64,000 bases of DNA from JBEKIK01 sp963845975 (GCA_963845975.1 CAWJUD010000002.1:1178001-1242000), one strand, 5' to 3'; counted from the first letter of the stretch, positions 1 through 9,003 are shown. A program made the numbers and translations. The notes: generated by a model not told the origin, from the letters alone.

Positions 1-52
1 AAACTATGATATATTTTGCACAATCGGGGGTGTGATCGTCGGCCAAAAAGAA

Positions 53-194
53 TTTAGGAACTCTAACAAAACCTCCCCTCGCCGGGCACCGCGCAGTGGT
101 CGGGAGAGGGTTAGGGTGAGGGCATAATGCACTTCAATTTGTCCTCCACCGTCGATTTTTTCAGATGGTAAAGCGGTTTAGTTAGAGTTCCTTA
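53..194. repeat. MITE-like element A
   Basis: A short non-coding element is bounded by inverted ends: GGAACTCTAACAAAAC at 57-72 and its near-perfect complement ending at 191. Inside it, at 73-123, lies a copy of the CTCTCCCGACC...GGTGCCCGG hairpin family that recurs across the window. Related ends occur at 9931-10067 and 44391-44518. No transposase is encoded, so a non-autonomous element is inferred. Confidence 0.5.
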
Positions 195-242
195 GATTCT
201 AACGCTCCCATTGCAGTGGTATAAGAATAGGATGTAACACAA

Positions 243-557
243 ATGATACGCAAAGCCTTCGTAATGCAGGTAAACCCGGACCGGCACGAGGAATATCGCA
301 AACGGCATAACCCGATATGGCCGGAACTGGAAGCGACTTTGAAATCGCAGGGGGTGCACAATTACTCGATTTTCTTGGATCCCGAGACAAGCCAATTGTT
401 CGGGTACGTTGAAGTCGAGGATCAATCCCGCTGGAACAGCATCGCGCGGACCGAAATCTGCCGCAAGTGGTGGGCCCACATGCGTGAAATCATGCCCTCG
501 AACCCCGATAACAGCCCGATAACAAAAAACCTGCGGGAAGTGTTTCACATAGATTAG
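243..557 (+). CDS. rhaM: L-rhamnose mutarotase
   Basis: This 104-residue protein has the full length and colinear motifs of RhaM, which interconverts the alpha and beta anomers of L-rhamnose in the cytoplasm and so feeds rhamnose catabolism. Visible family features are the MIRKAFVMQV start, the HxxYxxRHxxIWPEL segment near residues 18-30, the HNYSIFLD strand, and the C-terminal WWAHMREIMP helix. No other rhamnose genes are adjacent, so it appears as an orphan here. The ATG at 243 gives the standard length. A TAGAAACNGGGACGCNGCTAGT motif follows the stop and recurs after the next gene. Confidence 0.93.
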   Translation: MIRKAFVMQVNPDRHEEYRKRHNPIWPELEATLKSQGVHNYSIFLDPETSQLFGYVEVEDQSRWNSIARTEICRKWWAHMREIMPSNPDNSPITKNLREVFHID

Positions 558-683
558 AAACAGGGACGCGGCTAGTATTAATACGAGGAATGAAAATGGG
601 ACTGTTTCATTAACAGTTTCCGAACTGGCAAATAAATAAGGAAACAATGTAGCGAAACTTCCATCACATGTGGAGACATAGTT

Positions 684-1382
684 ATGCGGCTACGATCGAT
701 TGTGAACTGGACATTGCTTTGCCTGAATGCTCTCTTATGCGCGATCCTTCTGTTTATATTATTGGTCCATCTGGGCTGGATTCACTCTGGTCCTTTTGTG
801 CATTTAAATGAAACAGACCAGGCGATTTTGAACCAGGATGTCTATTGGGCAAAAGGTCCTTTTGTATTTTTGGTAGACAAGGACTTTCCTCGCAATGAAT
901 CATTTACATTATTTCAGCAAGATAAACAACTTTCTGTATCGACGAAAGATCTTTGTGCATGGTTAAAACCAAAAGAATGGAATTACATTAGCGTTGTAAT
1001 AAATCCCGATTTCTCAATTTCCTGTGACTATTCTATTGCTGGTGGCAAGGCTTTTGTACATGAGCTGATGTTATCTCATCGAAAGAATGGACTTCGTGAG
1101 TCTCTCACCGATTTTAACGCGGATGGTATTTTTGATAGGCGTTCTACAACTGGCGAGGATATACATGAGAATCATGGGTATGTCTGGTATCACGGTATTT
1201 GGCGTGAAATCATGGGAGGTGAAAAAGGTCCCAATCAGGATGAATACGATGAGCAACTTCTGGATGGCACACGGGTTTCATTTGATGTGAAAAGTGGCCA
1301 ATGGCTTTCATCGACGGAAAAGCCTGCCGCCGATAATGATAAGGGGGCGCACGAGAATAAGCAAGAAAAACCGGTCCCTTGA
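684..1382 (+). CDS. Membrane-anchored protein of unknown function
   Basis: I do not recognise this 232-residue protein. It has one strongly hydrophobic N-terminal segment (about residues 9-29) after two arginines, compatible with a signal anchor, followed by a polar domain expected outside the membrane. Around residues 141-148 there is an acidic DFNADGIFD stretch resembling an EF-hand-like calcium loop. The C-terminal tail is charged and Lys/Glu-rich. A GGAGA motif lies eight bases before the ATG at 684. Base composition is more AT-rich than in its neighbours. It could be a surface protein, but no function is assigned. Confidence 0.6.
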   Translation: MRLRSIVNWTLLCLNALLCAILLFILLVHLGWIHSGPFVHLNETDQAILNQDVYWAKGPFVFLVDKDFPRNESFTLFQQDKQLSVSTKDLCAWLKPKEWNYISVVINPDFSISCDYSIAGGKAFVHELMLSHRKNGLRESLTDFNADGIFDRRSTTGEDIHENHGYVWYHGIWREIMGGEKGPNQDEYDEQLLDGTRVSFDVKSGQWLSSTEKPAADNDKGAHENKQEKPVP

Positions 1383-1711
1383 TGAGTCCAAAACTATAGA
1401 AACGGGGACGCAGCTAGTGATGGCAAATTAGAGTTATCTATAGAAGACTTTTTCCAAGCCAAAACTAAGAACAGCGACACCCGATGAACTGGCATTGGGG
1501 AAATAAACTAGACTATTCTCTGATTCCCGCTCCCCTCCGGGTCGCGGCTATTGATCCTCAGGTATTCAATGTCGTATACGGATTAGGGGTGCAAACTGTT
1601 TTCGATCTTGTTTTTTCGGACTTTTGGTAAACTACACAAATTGTATGATGCGACATTTATTATCTGAGACTCAATAAACTTAATCTCCACTGCTAACCGT
1701 CCACAGACCAC
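1383..1711. other. Intergenic, no gene seen
   Basis: The spacer between two convergent genes holds a second copy of the TAGAAACNGGGACGCNGCTAGT motif at about 1398-1420 (first copy about 555-577). No coding signal, tRNA or clear terminator was found. Confidence 0.5.
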
Positions 1712-2998
1712 TTATATTCCAGCAACAAACACTTCTTTTGCGGCGGCGATGGTGGCGTCGATGTCAGCGTCGGTGTGGGCGGTGGAAAGGAAAAAGGCCT
1801 CGTATTGGCTGCAGGGCATGTAGATGCCGCGCTCGATAAGGCCCCAAAAATATCGGGCGTAGCGCTGGGTATCGCATCGCGAGGCCGTGTTCCAGTCGAC
1901 CACCTGCTCCGGGCTGAAAAACAAGGTCATCATTGCCCCGCACATACCGATGGAAACTGGAATGCCCGCACCGGCGGCGGCATCCATTAATCCCTTGGCC
2001 AAACGTTCCGATAGACGTTGCAATTGTGGATAAGGATTGGTGTCGCGGAGGATTTTAAGCGTGGCGATCCCGGCGGCGCAGGCCAGGGGATTTCCGCTTA
2101 AGGTGCCGGCTTGGAAGACTTTTCCGGCGGGCAGGACGTGATCCATGATATCGGCCCGGCCTCCGTACGCGCCCACGGGCAGGCCGCCGCCGATGATTTT
2201 TCCCAGGGTGGTCAGGTCCGGTTTCACGCCCAGTACCGATTGCGCCCCGCCGAATGCCACGCGGAAGCCGGACATCACTTCGTCGAAGATCAACAGCGAG
2301 CCGTGCCTGAGGGTCAAATCGCGCAAGGCCCGGAGGAATTCGGGTTTCGCCGTTACGCAGCCCATGTTGCCGGCCACGGGCTCGACAATCACGCCGGAGA
2401 TATTCGATCCATATTGTGAAAAGGCGGATTCCAAGCCGGGAAGGTCATTGTATTGGAGAATCAGGGTGTCGCGAGTGGTTCCTTCGGTAACGCCAGGCGA
2501 GTTGGGCACGCCTAGGGTGGCTGCCGAACTGCCCGCCGCCACCAGCAGGCTATCGACGTGGCCGTGATAATTTCCGGCGAATTTCACGATCATCGAGCGC
2601 CCGGTATATCCCCGTGCCAGGCGAATTGCGCTCATCGTGGCCTCGGTGCCTGAGTTGACCAGCCTGATCTTCTCCACCGAGGGCATGGCCGCGATGATCC
2701 TTTCGGCCAGTTCGTTTTCGGCCTCGGTTGGAGCGCCGAAACTAGTGCCCTTGCGCAGGGCCGTTTCCATGGCCATGGTTACCAGCGGATGGGCGTGTCC
2801 GAGGATCATCGGTCCCCAGGAAAGCACGTAATCGAGATAACGATTGCCATCGACGTCGAATAAATAGGCCCCTTCGCCGTGATCGAAAAAGATCGGTTCC
2901 CCGCCGACGCCGCCGAAGGCCCGGGCGGGGCTATTCACACCGCCCGGCATGAGTTGTTTTGCCCGGGCAAAGGCCAGATGGCTTTTTTCGCGTGACAT
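1712..2998 (-). CDS. hemL: Glutamate-1-semialdehyde 2,1-aminomutase
   Basis: A class III PLP-dependent aminomutase that converts glutamate-1-semialdehyde to 5-aminolevulinate, the committed precursor of tetrapyrroles in the C5 pathway. Over 428 residues it shows the GSA-AM hallmarks: GGVNSPARAF near residue 19, VNSGTEATMSAIRLARG near 114, the YHGHVD loop at 144-149, IFDEVMSGFR near 237, and the PLP lysine K267 in TTLGKIIGGGLP. The start at 2998 is chosen over an upstream in-frame ATG because it is preceded by a good GGAGCT ribosome site and gives the standard N-terminus. It stands alone, transcribed away from the DUF1573 gene. Confidence 0.97.
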   Translation of the reverse strand: MSREKSHLAFARAKQLMPGGVNSPARAFGGVGGEPIFFDHGEGAYLFDVDGNRYLDYVLSWGPMILGHAHPLVTMAMETALRKGTSFGAPTEAENELAERIIAAMPSVEKIRLVNSGTEATMSAIRLARGYTGRSMIVKFAGNYHGHVDSLLVAAGSSAATLGVPNSPGVTEGTTRDTLILQYNDLPGLESAFSQYGSNISGVIVEPVAGNMGCVTAKPEFLRALRDLTLRHGSLLIFDEVMSGFRVAFGGAQSVLGVKPDLTTLGKIIGGGLPVGAYGGRADIMDHVLPAGKVFQAGTLSGNPLACAAGIATLKILRDTNPYPQLQRLSERLAKGLMDAAAGAGIPVSIGMCGAMMTLFFSPEQVVDWNTASRCDTQRYARYFWGLIERGIYMPCSQYEAFFLSTAHTDADIDATIAAAKEVFVAGI

Positions 2999-3350
2999 GG
3001 ATAGCTCCTTACCGATGTTGTGGTGGTAGTTGCAATTCCACCACAAGGGCGGCAGTACATCTATTACCCCAACATATCAAATTATATTCAGGGGTATTGA
3101 GGCATTAATTGTGCTAGCAATTCCCCTTCAGAATGACCATAACAAACCCCGCTGCTATACGCAACCATTCATTTCAAAGGGGACGAAGGTGATAAAGGGG
3201 GCATTCACTTGTACGATGCTAACTTGATAGGCTAACTTGACAGGCGGTGGGTGGCTCGCGTATCCTTTTCCATTGGTAACAAGGGCGTTTTACAGGGCAC
3301 ACCGGCAAATGCGTATCTTCTTATACAGCAACGATTAAGGATCCAACCTG
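2999..3350. other. Divergent intergenic region
   Basis: This region lies between divergent hemL and the DUF1573 gene and should hold both promoters. A short direct repeat, GGCTAACTTGA(T/C)AGGC, occurs at about 3217-3245. No convincing minus-10/minus-35 pair was singled out and no gene was seen. Confidence 0.4.
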
Positions 3351-4373
3351 ATGCGTATTTCGATTTTAGCGATTTACCTTTTTGCTTTGCTAGGCGCGGC
3401 ATCGAGTGGCGAGGCGGAAGAGCAGGATTGGGCAAAAGCGATGTTCAGCGAAACATCGCACGATTTTGGCGTGGTCGCCGCCGGCGCCAAGGTCGAATAT
3501 AAATTCACTATCGAGAACATCTACGAAGAAGACGCCCACATTAAATCGGTGCAATCGAGTTGCGGTTGCACTTCGGCCAAAATCGACAAACAATCTCTGA
3601 AAACATGGGAAAAGGCCGAACTAATGGCGGTGGTCAACACCGATACGCGGCAATATTATGGCCGTAAAGATACCACGATCACGGTGAAGTTCGACCTTCC
3701 ATTTGAAGCCGAAGTTCAGGTCCACATTCACGCGTATATTCGCAGAGACGTGGTAGTGCTGCCAGGCGTGGTGCAATTCGGGTCGGTCAACCAAGGCGCG
3801 GCGATGGTGCAAAAGGTATCCGTTAGTTATGCCGGTCGCGACGATTGGCGGATCGAGAGGGTAGAAAGTTCCAATCCATACTTGGATTGTCAGGTCGCCG
3901 AGGTCTCCCGTGGGGAGGGGAAGGTGAAATACAACCTTACGGTGGCGCTTAAAGCCAATGCCCCGGCCGGTTATATCCAAGATCAGCTTATATTGGTGAC
4001 TAACGATGTCAACCAACGGGCTGCGCGGGTCCCAGTGGCGGTCGAAGGAGTAATCTCCCAAGCCCTTAGCGTACGACCTTCGCCGCTGTTTTTGGGAGTC
4101 GTCGAGACGGGTCAACCGGTATCCAAGCCACTGGTGGTTCAAGGCAAGACGCCGTTTCGTATAACCGCCGTTCGCTCCAGTGACCCGCGGTTCAGCTGCA
4201 AAGCCCCCGAAGGCCCCAATCCAGTTCATTTGCTGCCGGTTACTTTTAACGCCAAAGACGCCTCGGGCAAGATTACCGGTAAGATCCACATCGAAACCGA
4301 TTATCCCAACGCAAAACCGCTGGACGTGGATGTTAACGTCCAGGTGACGCCAAAAACGGCGGACGGCGGTTAG
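3351..4373 (+). CDS. Secreted DUF1573 domain protein
   Basis: A 340-residue exported protein. A signal peptide (about residues 1-22, cleavage near SSGEA) precedes a DUF1573 domain recognised by HDFGVVAAGAKVEYKF and the SSCGCT motif near residue 70. Two further Ig-like beta domains follow, each restarting with a phrase like VVQFGSVNQG or LFLGVVETG. DUF1573 proteins are abundant in planctomycetes and Bacteroidetes and are thought to be periplasmic or surface beta-sandwich modules. Their exact role is not known. An intrinsic terminator follows directly. Confidence 0.85.
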   Translation: MRISILAIYLFALLGAASSGEAEEQDWAKAMFSETSHDFGVVAAGAKVEYKFTIENIYEEDAHIKSVQSSCGCTSAKIDKQSLKTWEKAELMAVVNTDTRQYYGRKDTTITVKFDLPFEAEVQVHIHAYIRRDVVVLPGVVQFGSVNQGAAMVQKVSVSYAGRDDWRIERVESSNPYLDCQVAEVSRGEGKVKYNLTVALKANAPAGYIQDQLILVTNDVNQRAARVPVAVEGVISQALSVRPSPLFLGVVETGQPVSKPLVVQGKTPFRITAVRSSDPRFSCKAPEGPNPVHLLPVTFNAKDASGKITGKIHIETDYPNAKPLDVDVNVQVTPKTADGG

Positions 4374-4382
4374 AACGAAAAA

Positions 4383-4428
4383 AGGGCTTGTCAAAACCAA
4401 TTGATGGTCTTAACAAGCCCTGCATTTT
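4383..4428 (+). terminator. Terminator after the DUF1573 gene
   Basis: A nine-base perfect stem, AGGGCTTGT (4383-4391) and ACAAGCCCT (4413-4421), is followed by GCATTTTA. It starts ten bases after the DUF1573 stop codon. The U-tract is short, so it may be a weak or bidirectional terminator. Confidence 0.6.
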
Positions 4429-4740
4429 AATCCGCATATTTTACCGGGGATTATCCCGGAATTTTTCTATATTTTGCGAGAAGGTGCGTATAACAGGCCG
4501 ACTCCGCCAGTGATGTCTAGCCCACGAATTAACTGCTTATCAAGATCGGCAAAAGCTGCCGGCCTCCTACGACGGTTTTTTTGATCAAGTGCCGGAATTA
4601 ACCCACCTTTGTGGTTATATTCTTTGTCCAGGGGGTACTTGCATCCAGCTTTTTCCAAGCTAAATTTAATATGACAATCTAATGTGTTAAATATGGATTA
4701 TTTTGGCATATAAAATTTCTTTAGGAAAGGATTGCATATC
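4429..4740. other. Intergenic, hairpin only
   Basis: About 300 bases without a gene. A GC-rich palindrome CCGGGGATTATCCCGG at 4444-4459 is followed by AATTTTTCT and could terminate transcription. The region ahead of 4720 is AT-rich and probably holds the promoter of the next gene. Confidence 0.4.
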
Positions 4741-5061
4741 ATGAAGACAGCGATAATTGCCCTGGGAATTTTGTTGCTTGTTGCCTCCACTACATTTGCG
4801 GGCTGGCATGTAGTACCGACTGTGGTGCTGGCCTACTACCCTGGAGTGCCGGTATATGCATACCCCGCTCCTGTAGTGGCCGCCCCCGCGCCATATGTAT
4901 CGTACATGCCCATGGCCCCTGCACCTTATGGATATAGCGCATACAGCGTACCGATAGTTGCGCCGGCTCCGGTTGTGGTTGGGCCTGCGGCAATTGTCCG
5001 GACCAGGGTTTTTTACCCTGGGCAACCGGTACGCAATGTATTAAAAGCAGTAGTGCCATAG
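4741..5061 (+). CDS. Small secreted Pro/Ala/Tyr/Val-rich protein
   Basis: A 106-residue protein with a clear signal peptide (MKTAIIALGILLLVASTTFA) and a mature part made almost entirely of low-complexity VVxAPAPYxxY-type segments. Small secreted proteins of this composition are common in planctomycetes, and their function is unknown. The start at 4741 is preferred over the ATG at 4732 because TTAGGAAAGG lies 11-20 bases upstream and the signal peptide then begins with MK. No partner gene is evident. Confidence 0.7.
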   Translation: MKTAIIALGILLLVASTTFAGWHVVPTVVLAYYPGVPVYAYPAPVVAAPAPYVSYMPMAPAPYGYSAYSVPIVAPAPVVVGPAAIVRTRVFYPGQPVRNVLKAVVP

Positions 5062-5197
5062 GCAGAGATTCGGATCCGAGAGCCGAAAACCGGTGCGAGT
5101 GAAAAAAGACGCGGCGACTGACGCGCATATCTTTAGAACGATCGGCCGAACGGCGCGTTCGAAAAAATTGCCGATATTGCTTGAATTAATGGGAAGT

Positions 5198-5554
5198 CTA
5201 TCCGCAATGGTTACTCATCAACCAACGTTGGATCACCTCAAGTACATATTCGATCTGTTGATCGGATAAAGGTTGACCACAAGGAATGTAATGCCATTTT
5301 TCCAAACAACCGCGGCAACAGGTGGCCGTGGCATGTTGAGCAACAAACACCGGATGGCCGCGTATGGGTGTTTGTCGACCGTCGTTGCGTGGAATGGCGC
5401 GGGCCAAGCGTTCGTTAAGAAATTTCCGCCCGTGTTCCAATACGACTGGAAGGGTCTTTTCCACCAGATAGGCTCGTTCTTTAGGCTGCAATTTGAAACC
5501 GCTGCGGAACTTGCTCCGGGCCAGGGCGGCAAAAAGATTGGGCATATCTCGCAT
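5198..5554 (-). CDS. DUF4186 family protein
   Basis: This 118-residue protein matches the DUF4186 family over its whole length: LARSKFRSGFKL near residue 11, the NDGRQTP(I)RGHPVFVAQHATATCCRGC core, and a C-terminal VIQRWL helix. The conserved histidines and the CCRGC cysteines suggest a metal or redox site, but the family has no established function. The gene starts 17 bases after the stop of the lipoprotein gene at 5571-6194 and is probably cotranscribed with it. Confidence 0.85.
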   Translation of the reverse strand: MRDMPNLFAALARSKFRSGFKLQPKERAYLVEKTLPVVLEHGRKFLNERLARAIPRNDGRQTPIRGHPVFVAQHATATCCRGCLEKWHYIPCGQPLSDQQIEYVLEVIQRWLMSNHCG

Positions 5555-5570
5555 TGAATTCGATGTGCGT

Positions 5571-6194
5571 TTATTTGATATCGTAAATAATTGCGCGCGT
5601 TCTCATGATGTCGGGATAGATTTCTTCGCCAAAAATGGTTTGAGTATTATATTTGGCGGGAATACTGCCGTTGGGCATGGTGATTTCCACGCGGTAATAT
5701 CCTGGAGGCACTCCTGGAGGATCGCCGGGGCCGCTAATGGGTTCCGACATCAGTGCGCTGCCGTCCGACTCGGTTGTGCCCGTGCTGACAGGCAAGTTGC
5801 CGCCCAAAAACTTTTCCGGCACGAATTTAACATCCGCTCCTTCCAAAGGTTTGCCGTTGCGTGTTACCTTAACAATAACCCCGCCGCACCGACCGATCTT
5901 GGTTTGCTGCCATGCTTTGATTCGGGCAGTGATATCAGCGGCTGTAACGCCTTTTTCTTTGGTAGATTTAAAGTTAGGGAGGCCTTTTATAAATGAAGGC
6001 ACATTATCCAATTCCGCCCCGCTAATTTTGCCGTCCTTATTAGTATCGTACATTTTTATCGCCTCTTGTCCGGCGGCAACGGCATCGATACCATGCGGAG
6101 CGATCCTACTCGGCTGGCCCAAACAACCGCTTTGCGTTAACAATATAACGGCTAATAAAGCCACCAAACAGAAATGAGCCAAACGTATAACCAT
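5571..6194 (-). CDS. Lipoprotein with EF-hand-like loop and carboxypeptidase-regulatory-like domain
   Basis: A 207-residue lipoprotein. The signal sequence ends in a lipobox, LTQSGC, with the lipidated cysteine near residue 24. A DTNKDGKISGAEL loop at about 50-62 is a textbook EF-hand or dockerin-like calcium site. The C-terminal half (GGVIVKVTRNGKPLEGADVKF ... SDGSA ... GYYRVEI) resembles the carboxypeptidase-regulatory-like or transthyretin-like fold found in many short planctomycete lipoproteins. It probably sits on the periplasmic side of a membrane. Its function is unknown. Confidence 0.7.
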   Translation of the reverse strand: MVIRLAHFCLVALLAVILLTQSGCLGQPSRIAPHGIDAVAAGQEAIKMYDTNKDGKISGAELDNVPSFIKGLPNFKSTKEKGVTAADITARIKAWQQTKIGRCGGVIVKVTRNGKPLEGADVKFVPEKFLGGNLPVSTGTTESDGSALMSEPISGPGDPPGVPPGYYRVEITMPNGSIPAKYNTQTIFGEEIYPDIMRTRAIIYDIK

Positions 6195-6285
6195 AACCTT
6201 AAACCTTTCGTTATAGAGTAGTAATAAACCGTCAAAACCAACATTAATAAATTATCACATTACCCAAAGTTCGTCAAAGGGGGAT

Positions 6286-6378
6286 ATTAGGGGACTGTTT
6301 CGATTTTCCGGGCGTCATCGGGCACCGATGCGCAGCATTGGTCGGCATGCTCGGCGAATATGGGACCGTCCCCTTGGC
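6286..6378. repeat. GGGACxGTxxC interspersed repeat, intergenic copy
   Basis: This stretch begins GGGGACTGTTTCGATTTTCC, contains GGGCACCGATGCG...CATTGGTCGGCATGC and ends GAATATGGGACCGTCCCC. A closely related sequence lies, in the opposite orientation and inside coding sequence, at 35685-35780 in addA. Confidence 0.55.
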
Positions 6379-6405
6379 CGAAGTTCTTTTGGACATCAAA
6401 TTTGA

Positions 6406-7125
6406 TCACTTAGATAGATCGACAATCCAAGCTTGCTGGACTTGCCGAGCGATCATAACCCTGGCCAGATTGTACCAAGAGCGGCAGCGGTCAAGGATCA
6501 CGCTGTCGGCCGTGGCTACGACTTCAGATGATTCGGCTAGTAAGACATCCGGATTCGCCGCCAATTCTACCTGCCAAGACCACCCATTTTTTGAAGCCAG
6601 CCCTTCCATAAGCGATTTTAGCCGACCGCTATTAGAGACCGGCCGATCGAGATACAAGATACATTCCGCAATGTTCAACTCGGCAAGTTCGGCGCCCAGC
6701 AGTTCCAAAGCAGGGAGGGTTTCGGACACCTTGCGATAAGTGCCGTGCATGCTGGCCATGTCGCGATAAGTGCCGTCGCGGGCGGCGAGTATTACCCCGC
6801 CGGAGAGGGCGGCCTCGATGGTCGTCAAAACGTTGTATCCATCCAGTTTCAGCATTCGACCATATAAAGACTGGGCAGCGACTTCGTGCATCCGTCGCCG
6901 ATCGCCGTGGCCATTGCTGCAGGAACATCTTGCGACCGCTACCCGTTGCCGGGCGACAAGGCCATAGCGGTCGCCCACTAATTTCAAGGACGAATCGGCC
7001 GCATATCCCCGGGTAAGCAGCCAGCATAAATCGTCCACGGCCTGAGAAAGACGGGCATGGATTTCGGCGGCGAATAGCCGAGCATCTTCCGGGTGCGGAC
7101 CGCGATGTATCCTGCGGTCGGGCAC
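6406..7125 (-). CDS. DUF434 domain protein
   Basis: A 239-residue protein whose N-terminal part is a DUF434 domain: RGPHPEDARLFA at residues 8-19, WLLTRGYAADSSLKLVGDRYGL around 35-56, then RQRVAVARCSCS. The C-terminal part (LDGYNVLTTIEAALSGG, ECILYLDRPVSNSGRLKSL) is the usual companion domain and looks like a nucleotide- or metal-binding fold. The function is unknown. It starts three bases after the PEBP gene upstream and is likely cotranscribed with it. Confidence 0.85.
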   Translation of the reverse strand: MPDRRIHRGPHPEDARLFAAEIHARLSQAVDDLCWLLTRGYAADSSLKLVGDRYGLVARQRVAVARCSCSNGHGDRRRMHEVAAQSLYGRMLKLDGYNVLTTIEAALSGGVILAARDGTYRDMASMHGTYRKVSETLPALELLGAELAELNIAECILYLDRPVSNSGRLKSLMEGLASKNGWSWQVELAANPDVLLAESSEVVATADSVILDRCRSWYNLARVMIARQVQQAWIVDLSK

Positions 7126-7128
7126 AAA

Positions 7129-7749
7129 TCACCTCTGGTACGTGCCCATCAATTGGCCTTTGGCCATGACATGGTGTTCGATCTCTTGCAGAATCGCCTT
7201 CTTGTCCATGCCCGGCTCCGCGGCCATCTTGGCTTCCAGGGCATAAAGCTTGAAATGATAGTGGTGAGTGCCGTGGCCTACCGGGGGATATGGTCCGCGA
7301 TATCCTATATTTTTTTGACCGCTTGGCCAGGAGTTTTTGCCCTGCAATGCACCGGGTGGATCGGTAAGACGGGGTTTTTGCGGAATGGCTTCCTTCAAAC
7401 CTTTTGCATCGGCGGGAATTTTATAGATTACCCAATGTACCCAAGGTTCGGCGGTGGGGGCGTCCGGATCATCGCAAATCAATACCAGTTCCTTGGCCCC
7501 TTCGGGTACGCCGGTCCAAGCCAAAGGCGGCGATACATCGGCGGCTTCGCCGGTGTATTTTTTGGGGATCGCTTCTCCCTCTTTAAAGGCTGTGCTGGTA
7601 ATTTGAATGGTCATAAGTTTATCTCCTTGCGAAGTAGCGGCAGGCCCGGCGCTTGGACCCTTATCGCCGCGGGGTTCGGCTGCATTGGAGAACAAACTGG
7701 GTAATAAAAGGCTAAGTATTACCCCCAAAAAGGCGGCCGTCCGACACAT
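7129..7749 (-). CDS. YbhB/YbcL-type PEBP (Raf kinase inhibitor-like) protein
   Basis: A 206-residue exported member of the phosphatidylethanolamine-binding family. After a signal peptide (about residues 1-25) and a short linker come the family motifs FKEGEAIPKKYTG, SPPLAWTGVPEGAKELVLICDDPDAP (the CDDPDAP ligand site), WVHWVIYKIPA and GYRGPYPPVGHGTHHYHFKLYAL. Bacterial homologues are periplasmic or cytoplasmic and lack an agreed function. The start at 7749 is supported by a GGTGAG site; the TTG fifteen bases upstream is less likely. Confidence 0.9.
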   Translation of the reverse strand: MCRTAAFLGVILSLLLPSLFSNAAEPRGDKGPSAGPAATSQGDKLMTIQITSTAFKEGEAIPKKYTGEAADVSPPLAWTGVPEGAKELVLICDDPDAPTAEPWVHWVIYKIPADAKGLKEAIPQKPRLTDPPGALQGKNSWPSGQKNIGYRGPYPPVGHGTHHYHFKLYALEAKMAAEPGMDKKAILQEIEHHVMAKGQLMGTYQR

Positions 7750-7896
7750 AATAACACTCACCAAATATTGTTTAATTAAATGCTACCATAATTTTTATAG
7801 ACCGTGGAGTGCTATGCGACAACCCCCCCGGATGAAAAAGGGCGGGAAATTGGGGCAGATGGCGAGGTTTTTGAGACTAGGGAATGAAGAATCCGG

Positions 7897-9003
7897 CTAT
7901 CCCGCTTCTCGGAATTGTCCGGATTGAGAGCCAGCCACAAGGGGGAGTTGGGCGACGGGAATGATGTGCCGAGGTAAATCGGTTGACGAGTCGTTGCCGG
8001 AAGCATCCCAATGGGTATGAATGCGGTTCAGAATCGTTTCGGCCAGGGCTACGGCATCGCGGCCCGCCTGGCCGTCGACCAGCGGTTGACGGGGCGTGCG
8101 GATGGCATCCACAAAGTCTCGAACTTCCAAGGCCAAGGCATCCACCGCTTCAAACTGAAGTTGCTCGCAGGGCAAATGTTCATCGGCGAAATGCCGGCGA
8201 TAGTGCTCCACCTGTTCCGGCGAAAGTTCGTCTACATGGAACGCCCCTTGCCGCAGGATTTGGCTGGGCCGGACCAGCGTGGACGTTCGCGCGGCAAAGT
8301 CGATGTCTGCAAACGCCCCAGGCGACCAAACCTTCATTCGCCTTACGGCCTCGCGGCTGACCCGCGATACGGACAGATTTGCCACGCAGCCGCTTTGGAA
8401 TTGGATCCGGGCATTGGCGACATCTTCATCTTTGCCCACGACCTTAAGTCCGACCGCATCGACCTTTTGCACCCGGCTGCGGGCGATCGACAGGATTAAG
8501 TCCAGGTCGTGGATCATCAGGTCGAGCACCACACCGACATCCGTAGAACGGAATGTGTATCCACTGGTGCGAATTGTCTCGATATAATTTGGATCGCCAA
8601 GGTGTGGTAGGGAAGCGATAAACGCCGGATTAAAACGCTCGACGTGCCCGACTTGCAGCACCAGGTTGCGCTTTTGGGCCAGGGCGACCAGTTCATCGGC
8701 CTCGTGGGAATTCAAGCACAGGGGTTTTTCCACCAAAAGATGCGTGTTCGACTCGAGAAAATCCTTGGCCAATTGATAGTGGCAAGCAGTTGGAGCGGCG
8801 ATCACGGCGGCGTCGATGCGGCCGAGAAGGTCGCCATGATCCATGAATGCTGTGCAAAGACATTCGGCAGCCACGCGCCTACGGTTTTCCGGCAGGGGAT
8901 CCACAACGGCGGTTAGTTCCATATCCGGCATTTTAGCCAGTTTTTGAGCGTGAAATCCACCTAAGCGACCTGCTCCGATAACCGCGATTTTGAGTTTTTT
9001 CAC
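7897..9003 (-). CDS. Gfo/Idh/MocA oxidoreductase, GnnA-like
   Basis: A 368-residue NAD(P)-dependent dehydrogenase. The Rossmann motif GAGRLGGFHAQKL is at residues 10-22, the EKPL(C) active-site motif near 93, and VGHVERFNPAF near 117. The last motif is typical of the Gfo/Idh proteins encoded beside lpxA, such as GnnA, which oxidises the 3-OH of UDP-GlcNAc so that an amino sugar can be made for amide-linked lipid A. No GnnB aminotransferase gene is adjacent, so this specific reaction is inferred from context. It is the last gene of the skp-lpxC-lpxA cluster. Confidence 0.85.
   Translation of the reverse strand: MKKLKIAVIGAGRLGGFHAQKLAKMPDMELTAVVDPLPENRRRVAAECLCTAFMDHGDLLGRIDAAVIAAPTACHYQLAKDFLESNTHLLVEKPLCLNSHEADELVALAQKRNLVLQVGHVERFNPAFIASLPHLGDPNYIETIRTSGYTFRSTDVGVVLDLMIHDLDLILSIARSRVQKVDAVGLKVVGKDEDVANARIQFQSGCVANLSVSRVSREAVRRMKVWSPGAFADIDFAARTSTLVRPSQILRQGAFHVDELSPEQVEHYRRHFADEHLPCEQLQFEAVDALALEVRDFVDAIRTPRQPLVDGQAGRDAVALAETILNRIHTHWDASGNDSSTDLPRHIIPVAQLPLVAGSQSGQFREAG

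Noticed and set aside
199..647. Minus-strand open frames over rhaM
   Set aside because: They are shadows of the recognised rhaM gene on the plus strand and have no family features of their own.
3621..4400. 259-residue minus-strand open frame across the DUF1573 gene
   Set aside because: The plus-strand frame has a signal peptide and DUF1573 motifs; the antisense frame is explained by its codon use.
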